Shown: positions 6,034 to 14,174 of the stretch, piece after piece | Layout of the letters: every line of letters starts with the position of its first letter | Position numbering within the stretch: the first letter of the stretch is position 1 | Assembly (NCBI GenBank): GCA_016180655.1 | Contig: JACPAT010000127.1 | Location: 1 to 34,378 of the forward strand | DNA length: 34,378 bases | Origin: Candidatus Methylomirabilota bacterium | GTDB taxonomy: Bacteria > Methylomirabilota > Methylomirabilia > Methylomirabilales > 2-02-FULL-66-22 | Direction: 5' to 3' | The notes under the pieces: model-generated | What the model saw: only the letters and a program-made list of their open reading frames with translations | What the model was told of the DNA's origin: nothing | Database searches by the model: none | Program-made: the position numbers and the translations under genes

Positions 6034-8262
6034 ATGACGGAGTTTCCACAGAGCGACGCGGCAGCGCGCACCCGCCGGAACCGCATCATCCTGGTCTCGG
6101 TCCTGGCCCTGGTGGTGGCCCTGACCGCAGTGCAGGTCCTTATCCAGCAACTCCGCGTTCCCAGCCCGATCGCCTCCAACATCCTCATCTTCGCCCTGGT
6201 CAACATCAACATCGTCCTCCTGCTCCTGCTGGTGCTCCTGGTCTTCCGCAGCCTGTTCAAGGTGTACCTGGAGCGGCGGGAGAACGTCCTGGGTTCCAAG
6301 TTCCGGGTGAAGCTGGCGATCGCCTTCGTCAGCCTGGCGCTCCTGCCGGCGGCCCTCCTGTTCCTGGTGGCCAGCAACCTGATCACGACCAGCGTGGACA
6401 GCTGGTTCAACATCCAGGTGGAGGAGTCCCTGGACAAGGCCTTGGAGGTCGCCCAGACCTACTCGCGCGGCAGCCAGGAGCGCACGCTGAACCAGGCGCG
6501 CCAGGTCGCGGCGCGGCTGGGCGAGGCGCTCACGTCCGGGGGTGGCCTGGAGGCGGCGCGCCGAGTGGGCAGCGAGAAGTTCCGGGAGTACGGGCTGGAC
6601 GGGGCGCAGCTTTTCAGCCGGCAGCGGGTGGAGCTGGCGCAGTGGCGCGGGCCGAAGGTTCCGGAGGAGGCCATGCTGTCTCCCGCCTCGCGGCTGGTCC
6701 GACAGGGACTGGACGGCGAGGCCTTCGCCACGGTCCAGTCCATCCCCCAGGGGGACCTGATCCGGGCGCTGGCGCCCGTCGTGCGGCCGGGGTCTCCCCA
6801 GGAGGTGCTGGGCGTGGTGGCCGTCACGGCCTACGTGCCGGAGGCCCTCCTCACCAAGGCGACTGAGATCGGCACCGGGGTCAAGGAGTACCAGCAGCTC
6901 CGCATGCTGAAGAACCCCATCAAGGGCATCTACCTGATGCTCTTCCTCATGGTCACGCTGGTGATCATCTTCGGCGCCATCTGGGTCGGCGTGTATCTGG
7001 CCCGGGGCATCACGGGGCCGATCCAGGAACTCGCCGAGGGCACGCGCAAGGTGGCGGCGGGCGACCTGAACTTCAAAGTGCAGATGAAGGCGGACGACGA
7101 GATCGGGATGCTGGTGGAGTCGTTCAACCAGATGACCGCCGACCTCTACCGGAGCAAGGCGGCGCTGACCCAGACGTACCAGGAGCTGCAGGCCTCGAAC
7201 GTGGAGCTGGATCGTCGCCGGGGCTACATGGAGACGGTGCTGGAGTCGATCGCCGCGGGCGTCCTCTCCCTGGACGCCGAGGGCCGGCTGAACACGGTGA
7301 ACCGGGCGGCCGCCCGCATGCTGGGCCGGCGGGCCGACGAGCTCCTGCATCGTCCCTACCCCGAGGTCTTCGCGGGCGAGGCGCTGGCGCCGCTCCGCCA
7401 GCGGGTGGCCCGCCTGGTGGATGACGGCCAGGAGACCACGGACGAGCAGGTCAGCCTGACGTTGGACGGGCGGCCGGCCACCCTGGTGGTCACCGTGAGC
7501 GGCCTGCGGAGCCCCGAGGGGCAGACGCAGGGACTGGTGGTGGTGCTGGACGACGTGTCGGATCTGATCCGGGCCCAGCAGGCCATGGCCTGGCGCGAGG
7601 TCGCGAAGCGCATCGCCCACGAGATCATGAATCCCCTCACCCCCATCAAGCTCTCCACCCAGCGCCTGCGGAAGAAATTCGCCGAGGGGGCCCCCGACGT
7701 GGAGCGGGTGTTTGACGAGTGCACCCGGACCATCATCCAGGAGGTGGAGGGGCTGAAGAATCTGGTGGACGAGTTCTCGCGCTACGCGCGCATGCCCAGC
7801 GCCCATCCCCGCCCCGGCGATCTCCACGCGGTGGTGCGGCAGGTGGCGCAGCTCTACGCGGGCGTCCGGGTCGGGATCCGGCTGCGGACCGAACTGGATC
7901 CCACGGTTCCCCCCGTCAACCTGGACCCGGATTACATGAAGCGTGCCCTCATCAACCTGGTGGATAACGCCGTGGCCGCCATCCCCGAGGAGGGCGAGAT
8001 CGTGATCCGCACGCAGTTCCTCGCGGGCGTGGGGCGGGTCGTGCTGGAGGTCGCCGACACGGGCCAGGGCTTCCCGTCGGAGGACCGGGACCGCCTCTTC
8101 CTCCCATACTACTCGACGAAGCGCCCGACGGGGGGACTGGGCCTGGCCATCGTCAACCGGATCGTCCTGGAGCACGGCGGGCAGATCCGGGTGGAGGAGA
8201 ACCAGCCGAAAGGCACCCGGCTGGTCATCGAGCTGCCGGCGCTGGCGCCGGTCGCAGCCTAG
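6034..8262 (+). CDS. ntrY: NtrY-type membrane sensor histidine kinase
   Basis: The 742-residue kinase has three closely spaced N-terminal membrane segments (IILVSVLALVVALTAV, ILIFALVNINIVLLLLLVLL, LAIAFVSLALLPAALLFLVA). A periplasmic sensor region runs to about residue 295, then another membrane segment and a HAMP domain (LARGITGPIQELAEGTRKVA). A PAS domain lies around residues 395-510. The HisKA motif WREVAKRIAHEIMNPLTPIK contains the phospho-accepting His. The ATPase domain shows the N box (LINLVDNAVAAIP), the G1 box DTGQGF and the G2 box GGLGLAIV. This architecture is that of NtrY, the kinase of NtrX, linked to nitrogen and redox or envelope signals. The ATG at 6034 is chosen because the track's upstream extension is Pro/Ser/Arg-rich and overlaps the promoter. 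Confidence 0.9.
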   Translation: MTEFPQSDAAARTRRNRIILVSVLALVVALTAVQVLIQQLRVPSPIASNILIFALVNINIVLLLLLVLLVFRSLFKVYLERRENVLGSKFRVKLAIAFVSLALLPAALLFLVASNLITTSVDSWFNIQVEESLDKALEVAQTYSRGSQERTLNQARQVAARLGEALTSGGGLEAARRVGSEKFREYGLDGAQLFSRQRVELAQWRGPKVPEEAMLSPASRLVRQGLDGEAFATVQSIPQGDLIRALAPVVRPGSPQEVLGVVAVTAYVPEALLTKATEIGTGVKEYQQLRMLKNPIKGIYLMLFLMVTLVIIFGAIWVGVYLARGITGPIQELAEGTRKVAAGDLNFKVQMKADDEIGMLVESFNQMTADLYRSKAALTQTYQELQASNVELDRRRGYMETVLESIAAGVLSLDAEGRLNTVNRAAARMLGRRADELLHRPYPEVFAGEALAPLRQRVARLVDDGQETTDEQVSLTLDGRPATLVVTVSGLRSPEGQTQGLVVVLDDVSDLIRAQQAMAWREVAKRIAHEIMNPLTPIKLSTQRLRKKFAEGAPDVERVFDECTRTIIQEVEGLKNLVDEFSRYARMPSAHPRPGDLHAVVRQVAQLYAGVRVGIRLRTELDPTVPPVNLDPDYMKRALINLVDNAVAAIPEEGEIVIRTQFLAGVGRVVLEVADTGQGFPSEDRDRLFLPYYSTKRPTGGLGLAIVNRIVLEHGGQIRVEENQPKGTRLVIELPALAPVAA

Positions 8263-8265
8263 CTT

Positions 8266-8338
8266 GGCAACTGGGCAACTGGGCACTCTGGTAATCCGGA
8301 ACCCCTGGTTGCTGGAGTGCCCGATTGCCTGATTGCCG
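8266..8338. repeat. Inverted-arm word repeat in the ntrY-ntrX spacer
   Basis: The left arm is a tandem run of GGCAACTG-like units (8266-8288). The right arm (8315-8338) is its imperfect reverse complement, with GGGCACTC/GAGTGCCC as a perfect 8-bp core. The spacer is otherwise featureless. Confidence 0.65.
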
Positions 8339-8350
8339 GTGTGGTAGAGC

Positions 8351-9730
8351 ATGAGCCACGAAGAGATCCTGGTCGTTGACGACGAGAAGAACATCCGGGG
8401 CTCCCTGGAGGGGATCCTCAAGGACGAGGGGTACCGCGTCCGCGGGATCGCCACGGGAGAGGAGCTGCTGAAGCAGGTCGGGCAGGCGGTCCCCGATCTG
8501 GTGATCCTGGACGTCTGGCTTCCGGGGATGGACGGGCTCCAGACCCTGGAGGAGGTGAAACGGCTCCACCCCGAGCTGCCGGTCATCATGATCTCCGGCC
8601 ACAGCACAGTGGAGGCGGCGGTCAAGGCGACCAAGCTGGGGGCCTACGATTTCATCGAGAAGCCGCTCAGCCTGGAGAAGACGGTCCTGGCCGTGCGCAA
8701 CGCCCTGGACCGGCAGCGCCTGGAGCTGGAGAACCGGGCGCTCCGCCAGACACTGGAACAGCGCTACGAAATCGTCGGGGAGAGCCCGACCATCCAGGCC
8801 CTACGCGCCCAGATTCAGTCGGCGGCGCCCAGCCACGGTCGGGTCTTGATCCGGGGGGAAAGCGGCACCGGAAAGGAGCTGATCGCCCGGGCCATCCATC
8901 GGCAAAGCCTGCGCCGGGACAAGCCCTTCGTCGAGGTCAACTGCGCCGCCATTCCGGACGAGCTGATCGAGAGCGAGCTATTCGGGCACGAGAAGGGCGC
9001 CTTCACCGGGGCGACCACCAAGCGGCGCGGGAAGTTCGAACTGGCGGACGGGGGCACCATCTTCCTGGACGAGGTCGGGGACATGAGCCTGAAGACCCAG
9101 GCCAAGGTTCTCCGCGTCTTGCAGGAGCAGACCTTCGAGCGGGTCGGGGGCACCGAGACCCTCAGCGTGGACGTCCGGGTGATCGCCGCCTCCAACAAGG
9201 CCCTGGAAGAAGAGATCCAGAAAGGCACCTTCCGCGAAGACTTGTTCTACCGGCTGAACGTCATCCCCTTCGAGGTTCCGCCCCTGCGGGAGCGGAGGGA
9301 GGACCTTCCCCTGCTGGCGGCTCATTTTCTCCGGCTCTTCTCCGAGGAATACGGGAAGCGGGAGAAGAGTCTGAGCCCGGGGGCCATGGACCTGCTGTTG
9401 CAGCATCCGTGGCCGGGCAACGTGCGGGAACTCCGCAACGTGATGGAGCGCATGGTGATCATGGTGCCGGGGGACACCATTCAGGACTCGGATCTGGGGC
9501 CCTCGCTCCGCGCCCGCCCGGCGGCGGAGGTCGAGGCGCCGGCCGACCGGGTGATGGAGTGGGATGGGACGCTCCGGGAGGCCCGGGAACGCTTCGAGCG
9601 ACAATACATCCTACGCCGCCTCGGAGAAGCCAACTGGAACATCACCCGCACGGCCGAGCGGCTGGGGATCGAGCGGAGCAACCTGCACCGCAAGCTGAAG
9701 GCGTACGAAATCGAATTGCCGAAACGATAG
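8351..9730 (+). CDS. ntrX: NtrX-type sigma-54-dependent response regulator
   Basis: The 459-residue regulator has a receiver domain (residues 1-120) with acidic pair DD at 10-11, phospho-acceptor Asp54 (VILDVWLPGMDG) and Lys in FIEKPL. A central AAA+ domain (about 140-375) shows Walker A GESGTGKE, the sigma-54-contacting loop GAFTGA, Walker B GGTIFLDEVGD and the R-finger region. A Fis-type helix-turn-helix ends the protein (NITRTAERLGIERSNLHRKL). It should be phosphorylated by the NtrY-like kinase encoded 88 bases upstream and then activate RpoN promoters. NtrX is the best name because of the partner; NtrC-like is the safe broader call. Confidence 0.92.
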   Translation: MSHEEILVVDDEKNIRGSLEGILKDEGYRVRGIATGEELLKQVGQAVPDLVILDVWLPGMDGLQTLEEVKRLHPELPVIMISGHSTVEAAVKATKLGAYDFIEKPLSLEKTVLAVRNALDRQRLELENRALRQTLEQRYEIVGESPTIQALRAQIQSAAPSHGRVLIRGESGTGKELIARAIHRQSLRRDKPFVEVNCAAIPDELIESELFGHEKGAFTGATTKRRGKFELADGGTIFLDEVGDMSLKTQAKVLRVLQEQTFERVGGTETLSVDVRVIAASNKALEEEIQKGTFREDLFYRLNVIPFEVPPLRERREDLPLLAAHFLRLFSEEYGKREKSLSPGAMDLLLQHPWPGNVRELRNVMERMVIMVPGDTIQDSDLGPSLRARPAAEVEAPADRVMEWDGTLREARERFERQYILRRLGEANWNITRTAERLGIERSNLHRKLKAYEIELPKR

Positions 9731-9734
9731 GGAT

Positions 9735-9812
9735 GAGAGCCAAGAGCCGAGCGCCGAGAACGGAGGGCCGAGCGCCAAGCGCCGAGCGCCGAGAACGGAG
9801 AGCCAAGAGCCG
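9735..9812. repeat. Degenerate tandem GAGCC/GAGCGCC repeat before the HAD gene
   Basis: GAGAGCCAAGAGCCG occurs at 9735-9749 and again at 9798-9812. Between them lie GCGCCGAGAACGGAG-type units in tandem. The run starts just after the ntrX stop and translates to a low-complexity Arg/Ala/Ser stretch, so it is not coding. Confidence 0.65.
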
Positions 9813-9852
9813 GGATGACGACTCGGATTTTCGACGGCCGGGAACTGAGCGC

Positions 9853-10524
9853 GTGACCAACGATCGCGGGGTGATCTTCGATTTCGACGGTGTGCTGATT
9901 GACAGCGAGCCGCTTCATCTCCGGGCCTTCCAGGAAATTCTGCCGGCGTTCGGTCGGAAGCTGACGGAGCAGGAGTATTACGCGCAATACATCGTCTACT
10001 CGGACCGGGAGGTGCTGGAGCGGCTGCTGCCGGCGGGGGAGACGCTGGAGGCGGCCCTGGTGGCCAAGGAGCGCCGCTACCGGGAGCTGGTGGAGGCCGG
10101 CGTCCCCGTCTTCCAGGACGGCCTGACGCTGCTTTCCCAAACCGATGGGTGGCGAGTGGGGCTCGCCACCGGATCCCTGCGGCCCGAGGTCGAGCGGATC
10201 CTCCGATCCCTCGGCATCCGCGAGCGCTTCGGCACGATCGTGACGCGGGAGGATTGCCGGAAGGGCAAGCCCGATCCGGAGCCCTTTCTCCTGGCGGCCC
10301 GCGCGCTGGGGCTCGCGCCTCACCGGTGTGTCGCGATCGAGGATACCCCCGGAGGCGTCCAGGCGGCCAAGGCCGCCGGCATGGCCTGTGTGGCCGTGAC
10401 CCATTCCTGTCGGCGGGACAGCCTGGTCGGGGCGGATCTGGTGGTGGATGATCTCGCCGCCGTGCCGCTGGCCGCGGTCCTGGGCGACGGAGGGCCCCGT
10501 GACCCAGTCCACGATGCTGGATGA
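9853..10524 (+). CDS. HAD-superfamily phosphatase, beta-phosphoglucomutase-like
   Basis: The 223-residue protein has all four HAD motifs. Motif I is FDFDGVLIDSEP with the nucleophile Asp and the second Asp. Motif II is LATGS, motif III the Lys in RKGKPDPEPF, and motif IV the acidic pair in CVAIEDTPGGVQAAKAAGM. A helical cap lies between motifs I and II, as in the subfamily I phosphatases and beta-phosphoglucomutases. The substrate is unknown. GTG 9853 is the chosen start; GTG 9871 is a second option only six codons on. The track's start at 9409 merely extends through ntrX. The end overlaps the next gene. Confidence 0.85.
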   Translation: MTNDRGVIFDFDGVLIDSEPLHLRAFQEILPAFGRKLTEQEYYAQYIVYSDREVLERLLPAGETLEAALVAKERRYRELVEAGVPVFQDGLTLLSQTDGWRVGLATGSLRPEVERILRSLGIRERFGTIVTREDCRKGKPDPEPFLLAARALGLAPHRCVAIEDTPGGVQAAKAAGMACVAVTHSCRRDSLVGADLVVDDLAAVPLAAVLGDGGPRDPVHDAG

Positions 10525-11041
10525 GGCGATCCGCCATCGCCTGCGGGCTGTCCTGGGTCCCCTGCGGGTGGTGTACGGGGCTATGGTCGGTTCGATCCTG
10601 GTTTACTGGATCGTGGTGCAGGTGATCCGGAAGGTCGGCCAGATCCCGCGAGGGCGCGACGCCTTCGCCGCCGTGGACTGGCTCCGCTATCCCCTGTACG
10701 CCCTCGGGGTCGTCGCCTGCGTGGTCGTCCTGGTGCTGCGCCGGCGCCTGTTCGACCCCGAGGGGGTGATCCGGCGGGCGCGGGGCCAGAACCTGCCAGA
10801 GCTCCTCTCCACGCTCTCCTCGAACCAGGTGCTGGTCTTCGCCGTGGGCGAGGTTCCGGTCATTCTGGGCCTGGCGCTCTACTTCGTGGGGGGATACCTG
10901 CTGGACTTCTACATCCTGGCCGGACTGTCGGCGGTGGCCTTTGCCCTCGCCTTCCCGTCGGCGGTGGAGTGGGAGCAAGTCCTCATCCGGGTCCGGACCT
11001 TCCGGCCGGAGCTGTTCACGCACCCCGGCTCCTCTGGATAG
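10499..11041 (+). CDS. Four-TM membrane protein of unknown function
   Basis: The 180-residue product has four hydrophobic segments: VVYGAMVGSILVYWIVVQVI, YPLYALGVVACVVVLVL, VFAVGEVPVILGLALYFV and FYILAGLSAVAFALAF. It has no recognisable domain. The start is GTG 10499, with GGAGGG a few bases upstream, and it overlaps the end of the HAD gene by 26 bases. ATG 10514 is a second option. The cation transporter gene starts nine bases after its stop, so all three may share a transcript. I do not recognise the family. Confidence 0.75.
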   Translation: MTQSTMLDEAIRHRLRAVLGPLRVVYGAMVGSILVYWIVVQVIRKVGQIPRGRDAFAAVDWLRYPLYALGVVACVVVLVLRRRLFDPEGVIRRARGQNLPELLSTLSSNQVLVFAVGEVPVILGLALYFVGGYLLDFYILAGLSAVAFALAFPSAVEWEQVLIRVRTFRPELFTHPGSSG

Positions 11042-11050
11042 CGTCCTCGC

Positions 11051-12481
11051 ATGGCCAGCGGAACCGACGCGCCCATGCCGGTGGGTCTCGAGGCCAGCGG
11101 GCGCAAGCTCCGGGTAGCCCTGACCTCGGTGATCGCGGCTGTCGGCCTCACCGCCACCAAGGGCATCGTGGGCTGGCAGACGGGGAGCCTGGGCATCCTG
11201 TCCGAGGCGGCGCACTCCGGCCTGGATCTCGTGGCGGCCCTCATCACCTTCTTCGCCGTCCGGATGGCTGACCGACCGGCCGACCAGGACCATCATTACG
11301 GCCACGAAAAGGTCGAGAACCTCTCTGCCCTCGTCGAGACCGCCCTCCTGCTTCTGACCTGCCTCTGGATCATCTACGAGGCGCTGGAGCGCCTGTTCTG
11401 GAAGCACGTGGAGATCGAGCCGAGCTGGATCGCCTTCGCCGTGATGATCGGGTCCATCCTGGTGGACGCCTCCCGCTCCCGGGCCCTGGCCAAGGTCGCG
11501 GCTACCTCCGGCAGCCAGGCCCTGGAGGCGGATGCCCTCCACTTTCAGACCGACGTCTGGGGGTCGCTCACGGTGCTGGTCGGCCTGGCAGTGGTCTGGG
11601 CGGGACGGCAATGGGGTGTCGCCTGGTTGTTCCTGGCGGACGCGCTGGCGGCCATCCTGGTCGCGGCCATCGTGTTGGTAGTGGGCGGTCGGCTGGGCAA
11701 GCGCGCCGTGGACGCCCTGCTGGACCGTGCCCCCCTCGACCTCATGGAGCGGCTCCGGGCCGCCGTCAAGAGTGTGCCGGACATCCAGGGACCCGTGGAG
11801 CTACGAGCGCGCAGGGCCGGCTCTCGCCTCTTCGTGGATGCGGCCGTCTCCATCGGCCGCGGTGCTTCCTTCGAAGGCGCACACGCGGTCGTGGATCAGG
11901 TGGAGGAGCGCATCCGGGCCGTCGCTCCGGATGCCAGCATCGTCATCCACGCGGAGCCCTGGCGGACCGCGAATGAAAGCCTGGGGGAAGCCATCCGGCT
12001 CATCGTGTCCCGCCACGCCGCCGGCGCGCACGACATCTTCATTCATGAGACCGGGGGGAGGCCCGGCGTGGATCTGCACCTGGAGGTGCCCGGGGATATG
12101 ACCCTGGCGGAAGCCCACGCCCTCACGGAGATGATCGAGGCGGACCTGCGCAGGGAGATCCCGGGCGTGGGGCCGGTCCACATCCACGTGGATCCCCTGC
12201 GGTCGCCGAGCGAGGGCAGCATCCGGGCGGACGGTGAAGCCGGCAGCGTGGCCGCTCGCCTGCGGCGCCTGGCCCTCTCCATTCCCGGGATCCACGACTG
12301 CAGCCACATCTCGGTCCGGCAGGTGGGGGGACGAACCTGGATCGCCTGCCAGTGCGCCATGGACGGCAGCCTCTCGGTGGCGGAGGCCCACGAGCTGGGT
12401 CTGGAGCTTGAGCGACAGGCGCGGAGGAAAATCCCCGGCCTGGACCGGGTCAGCGTCCACGCCGAGCCCGCCCAACCCTGA
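11051..12481 (+). CDS. Cation diffusion facilitator exporter with three C-terminal domains
   Basis: The 476-residue protein starts with a CDF membrane domain of six segments (about 20-215). It carries a His/Asp metal site in SEAAHSGLDLV (TM2) and ALHFQTDVWGS (TM5), the HxxxD pair typical of zinc-type exporters. A His-rich cytoplasmic loop, QDHHYGHEK, is also present. After the membrane part come three repeats of about 75 residues, each a ferredoxin-like CDF cytoplasmic domain. They end in SIVIHAEP, PVHIHVDP and RVSVHAEP respectively. Normal CDF proteins have one such domain, so this is an expansion. The protein should export Zn2+ or a similar divalent ion by proton antiport; metal choice is inference. 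Confidence 0.9.
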   Translation: MASGTDAPMPVGLEASGRKLRVALTSVIAAVGLTATKGIVGWQTGSLGILSEAAHSGLDLVAALITFFAVRMADRPADQDHHYGHEKVENLSALVETALLLLTCLWIIYEALERLFWKHVEIEPSWIAFAVMIGSILVDASRSRALAKVAATSGSQALEADALHFQTDVWGSLTVLVGLAVVWAGRQWGVAWLFLADALAAILVAAIVLVVGGRLGKRAVDALLDRAPLDLMERLRAAVKSVPDIQGPVELRARRAGSRLFVDAAVSIGRGASFEGAHAVVDQVEERIRAVAPDASIVIHAEPWRTANESLGEAIRLIVSRHAAGAHDIFIHETGGRPGVDLHLEVPGDMTLAEAHALTEMIEADLRREIPGVGPVHIHVDPLRSPSEGSIRADGEAGSVAARLRRLALSIPGIHDCSHISVRQVGGRTWIACQCAMDGSLSVAEAHELGLELERQARRKIPGLDRVSVHAEPAQP

Positions 12482-12485
12482 AGCA

Positions 12486-12620
12486 CACCACAGATTTCGC
12501 AGATTACACAGATTATTCCGAAGTATTCCCCCCGTGAAATCTGCGAAATCTGCGTAATCTGTGGTTGAATGCGGGGTCTTTCCTCGGACTCCTGGAAGTA
12601 TTCCTGAAATCTGTGGTTTG
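12486..12620. repeat. GCAGATT word repeat with inverted arms, locus 1
   Basis: The left arm (12488-12514) is a tandem of CAGATTTCG, CAGATTACA units. The right arm (12535-12566) is its reverse complement with the same units. A third fragment, GAAATCTGTGGTTTG, follows near 12608. AAGTATTCC also occurs twice. The same family recurs at 14061 and 33319. Confidence 0.8.
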
Positions 12621-12639
12621 CTGCCTGATCGAATTGGCC

Positions 12640-13127
12640 ATGGACCAGCCACCGCCCACGACAGACGATACGGGTCGCGAGCCTCCTGGCTTCCGCGTCC
12701 GCGAGGCGACGCCCCAGGACAACGTAGCCTTGCTCGCGCTGGATCGGGAGTGCGTGGTGGCCGCCGCCACGCCGGTGGCCTTCGACCGGTCCCCGGACTT
12801 TTTCGCGCGCTCCCGGCCGTATTCTCGCTGGCGGGCATACGTGGCCATGGAAGGGAATGTGGCGTCGCTATGCCTCTGGGATTTCGCGGAGTGGCAGGTG
12901 GGGCCGAGGCGGTGCGGCTGGCCGCGGCGCTTCTTCGGCGAGAATCGGGACCAGGGGCAGCCCGCGTCCTGGCGGTGCCGCACGACCTCGCGGATGCCGC
13001 GTACGCGGGGTTGGATGAGTTTCGGCCCATCCGGCTCGGCTTCAAGATGTTCGGCCTGGAATTGGGCGGGGCGCGTGGCCCCTCCCTCGGCAGCCGACCG
13101 GTGTTTGTGGACCCTGCCGATCTGTGA
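12640..13127 (+). pseudogene. GNAT-family acetyltransferase remnant (frameshift and core deletion)
   Basis: From ATG 12640 one frame gives a normal acetyltransferase start, FRVREATPQDNVALLALDRE, then AFDRSPDFFARSR and WRAYVAMEGN. After about 12870 this frame becomes low-quality Arg/Trp/Ser sequence. The neighbouring frame then gives sensible protein: ARVLAVPHDLADAAYAGLDE, LGFKMFGLEL and the ending RPVFVDPADL at 13127. The acetyl-CoA-binding core expected between the two parts is missing. So the gene has lost its middle and is out of frame. The track lists the two halves as separate ORFs (12565-13194 and 12561-13127). Identity as GNAT rests on the N-terminal half. Confidence 0.6.
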
Positions 13128-13170
13128 ACCTCAGGGGTTCTTGAACAGCCGAACTACCGAACAGCCGAAC
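13126..13170. repeat. GAACAGCCGAAC tandem repeat before mutM
   Basis: GAACAGCCGAAC occurs at 13143-13154 and 13159-13170 (period 16). It is preceded by the small hairpin GAACC-TCAGG-GGTTC (13126-13140). Confidence 0.65.
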
Positions 13171-13197
13171 CCTCGAACGCTTTTTGCCGTGTGAGTC

Positions 13198-14016
13198 ATG
13201 CCTGAACTCCCCGAAGTCGAGGTGATCCGTCGGGATCTGGTGCCCCATGTTGAGGGGCGCCGGATCCGGAGTGCCAAGATCACCGAATCACGCCTGACCC
13301 GCCGCCGCGGTTCGCCGCGCGAGGTCGAAGCGGCTCTGGTCGGTCAGCGGGTGAAGGCCCTGCGTCGCCGCGGGAAGTTCTTCGTGTTCGATCTCGGCCG
13401 GGACAGTCTGGTCGTTCGGCTGGGAATGACGGGACAACTGCTGTGGTGGGGAAGCGAAGACAGGTTTCGTCCGGATCAGCACACCCACGCCCAATTGGTC
13501 ATTGCCGGGGGTGGGATCCTGTCGTATCGCGATATCCGAAAGTTCGGCGAGATGTTCATCCTGCCCACGGAAAGCGTGGAGCAGATGCTCAGGCTCGGGG
13601 TCGAGCCGCTGGGCCCCGCATTCACCGCGGAGGCGCTGCGGAGGATCTGCCGCGGTTCCACGCGGATCAAGTCCCTCCTGCTGGACCAGACGAAGATCGC
13701 TGGCATCGGGAATATCTATGCGGACGAGGCTCTTTTCCGGGCAGGCATCCGGCCCACGAGACGGGCAAATTCCCTTCGCCTGGAGGAGATCCGATCCCTG
13801 CAGCGGGCCATCCGTGCGATCCTTCAGGCTGGGATCCGGCATCGGGGCAGTTCCATTGCGAACTACCGGGACCCCTGCGGACAGCCCGGCCGCTTCGTGG
13901 CCCTTCACCGGGTGTACCACCGCCAGGGGAAGCCCTGCCTGTCCTGTGGGACGCCGGTCCGCAGGATCGTCCTGGGCCAGCGCGGCACCCACTTTTGCCC
14001 GACCTGCCAGCGGTGA
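13198..14016 (+). CDS. mutM: Formamidopyrimidine-DNA glycosylase (Fpg/MutM)
   Basis: The 272-residue bifunctional glycosylase/AP lyase removes 8-oxoguanine and ring-opened purines. It starts MPELPEVEVIRRDL, giving the catalytic N-terminal Pro and Glu. The conserved Lys in the beta region is in RRRGKFFVFDL. The helix-two-turn-helix is at QTKIAGIGNIYADEALFRAGI. The C-terminal zinc finger is CLSCGTPVRRIVLGQRGTHF followed by CPTC. Length and all motifs are normal. The upstream spacer holds a word repeat; a second one follows the stop. Confidence 0.97.
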   Translation: MPELPEVEVIRRDLVPHVEGRRIRSAKITESRLTRRRGSPREVEAALVGQRVKALRRRGKFFVFDLGRDSLVVRLGMTGQLLWWGSEDRFRPDQHTHAQLVIAGGGILSYRDIRKFGEMFILPTESVEQMLRLGVEPLGPAFTAEALRRICRGSTRIKSLLLDQTKIAGIGNIYADEALFRAGIRPTRRANSLRLEEIRSLQRAIRAILQAGIRHRGSSIANYRDPCGQPGRFVALHRVYHRQGKPCLSCGTPVRRIVLGQRGTHFCPTCQR

Positions 14017-14060
14017 GAACCGAAACCGCCGCAGAAACCGAGGTAGGAACTACAATCAAT

Positions 14061-14162
14061 TTATCCGCAGATTACGCAGATTGCGCAGACCCCCTCCGCC
14101 TCCCTCCCCCTCAGAGGGGGAGGGCCAGGGTGGGGGTGGCATCTGTGAAATCTGTGGTTTCT
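14061..14162. repeat. GCAGATT word repeat, locus 2, with a nested CCCTCCCCCTC hairpin
   Basis: The left arm (14061-14089) is identical over 29 bases to 33319-33347. The right arm ends in GAAATCTGTGGTTT near 14160. Between them lies a different element, CCCTCCCCCTC-A-GAGGGGGAGGG (14102-14124), an 11-bp inverted repeat. It looks like one repeat type inserted into another. Confidence 0.8.
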
Positions 14163-14174
14163 CCCAAGGGTGAG

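Noticed and set aside
6022-8634. 870-residue minus-strand ORF opposite ntrY
   Set aside because: Low-complexity His/Gln/Leu composition with no domain; it is the antisense frame of ntrY.
9611-11611. 666-residue minus-strand ORF
   Set aside because: Spans four well-supported plus-strand genes and is Pro/Arg-rich throughout.
12486-12620. CRISPR array
   Set aside because: Units of about nine bases without unique spacers; it is a degenerate tandem repeat with inverted arms.
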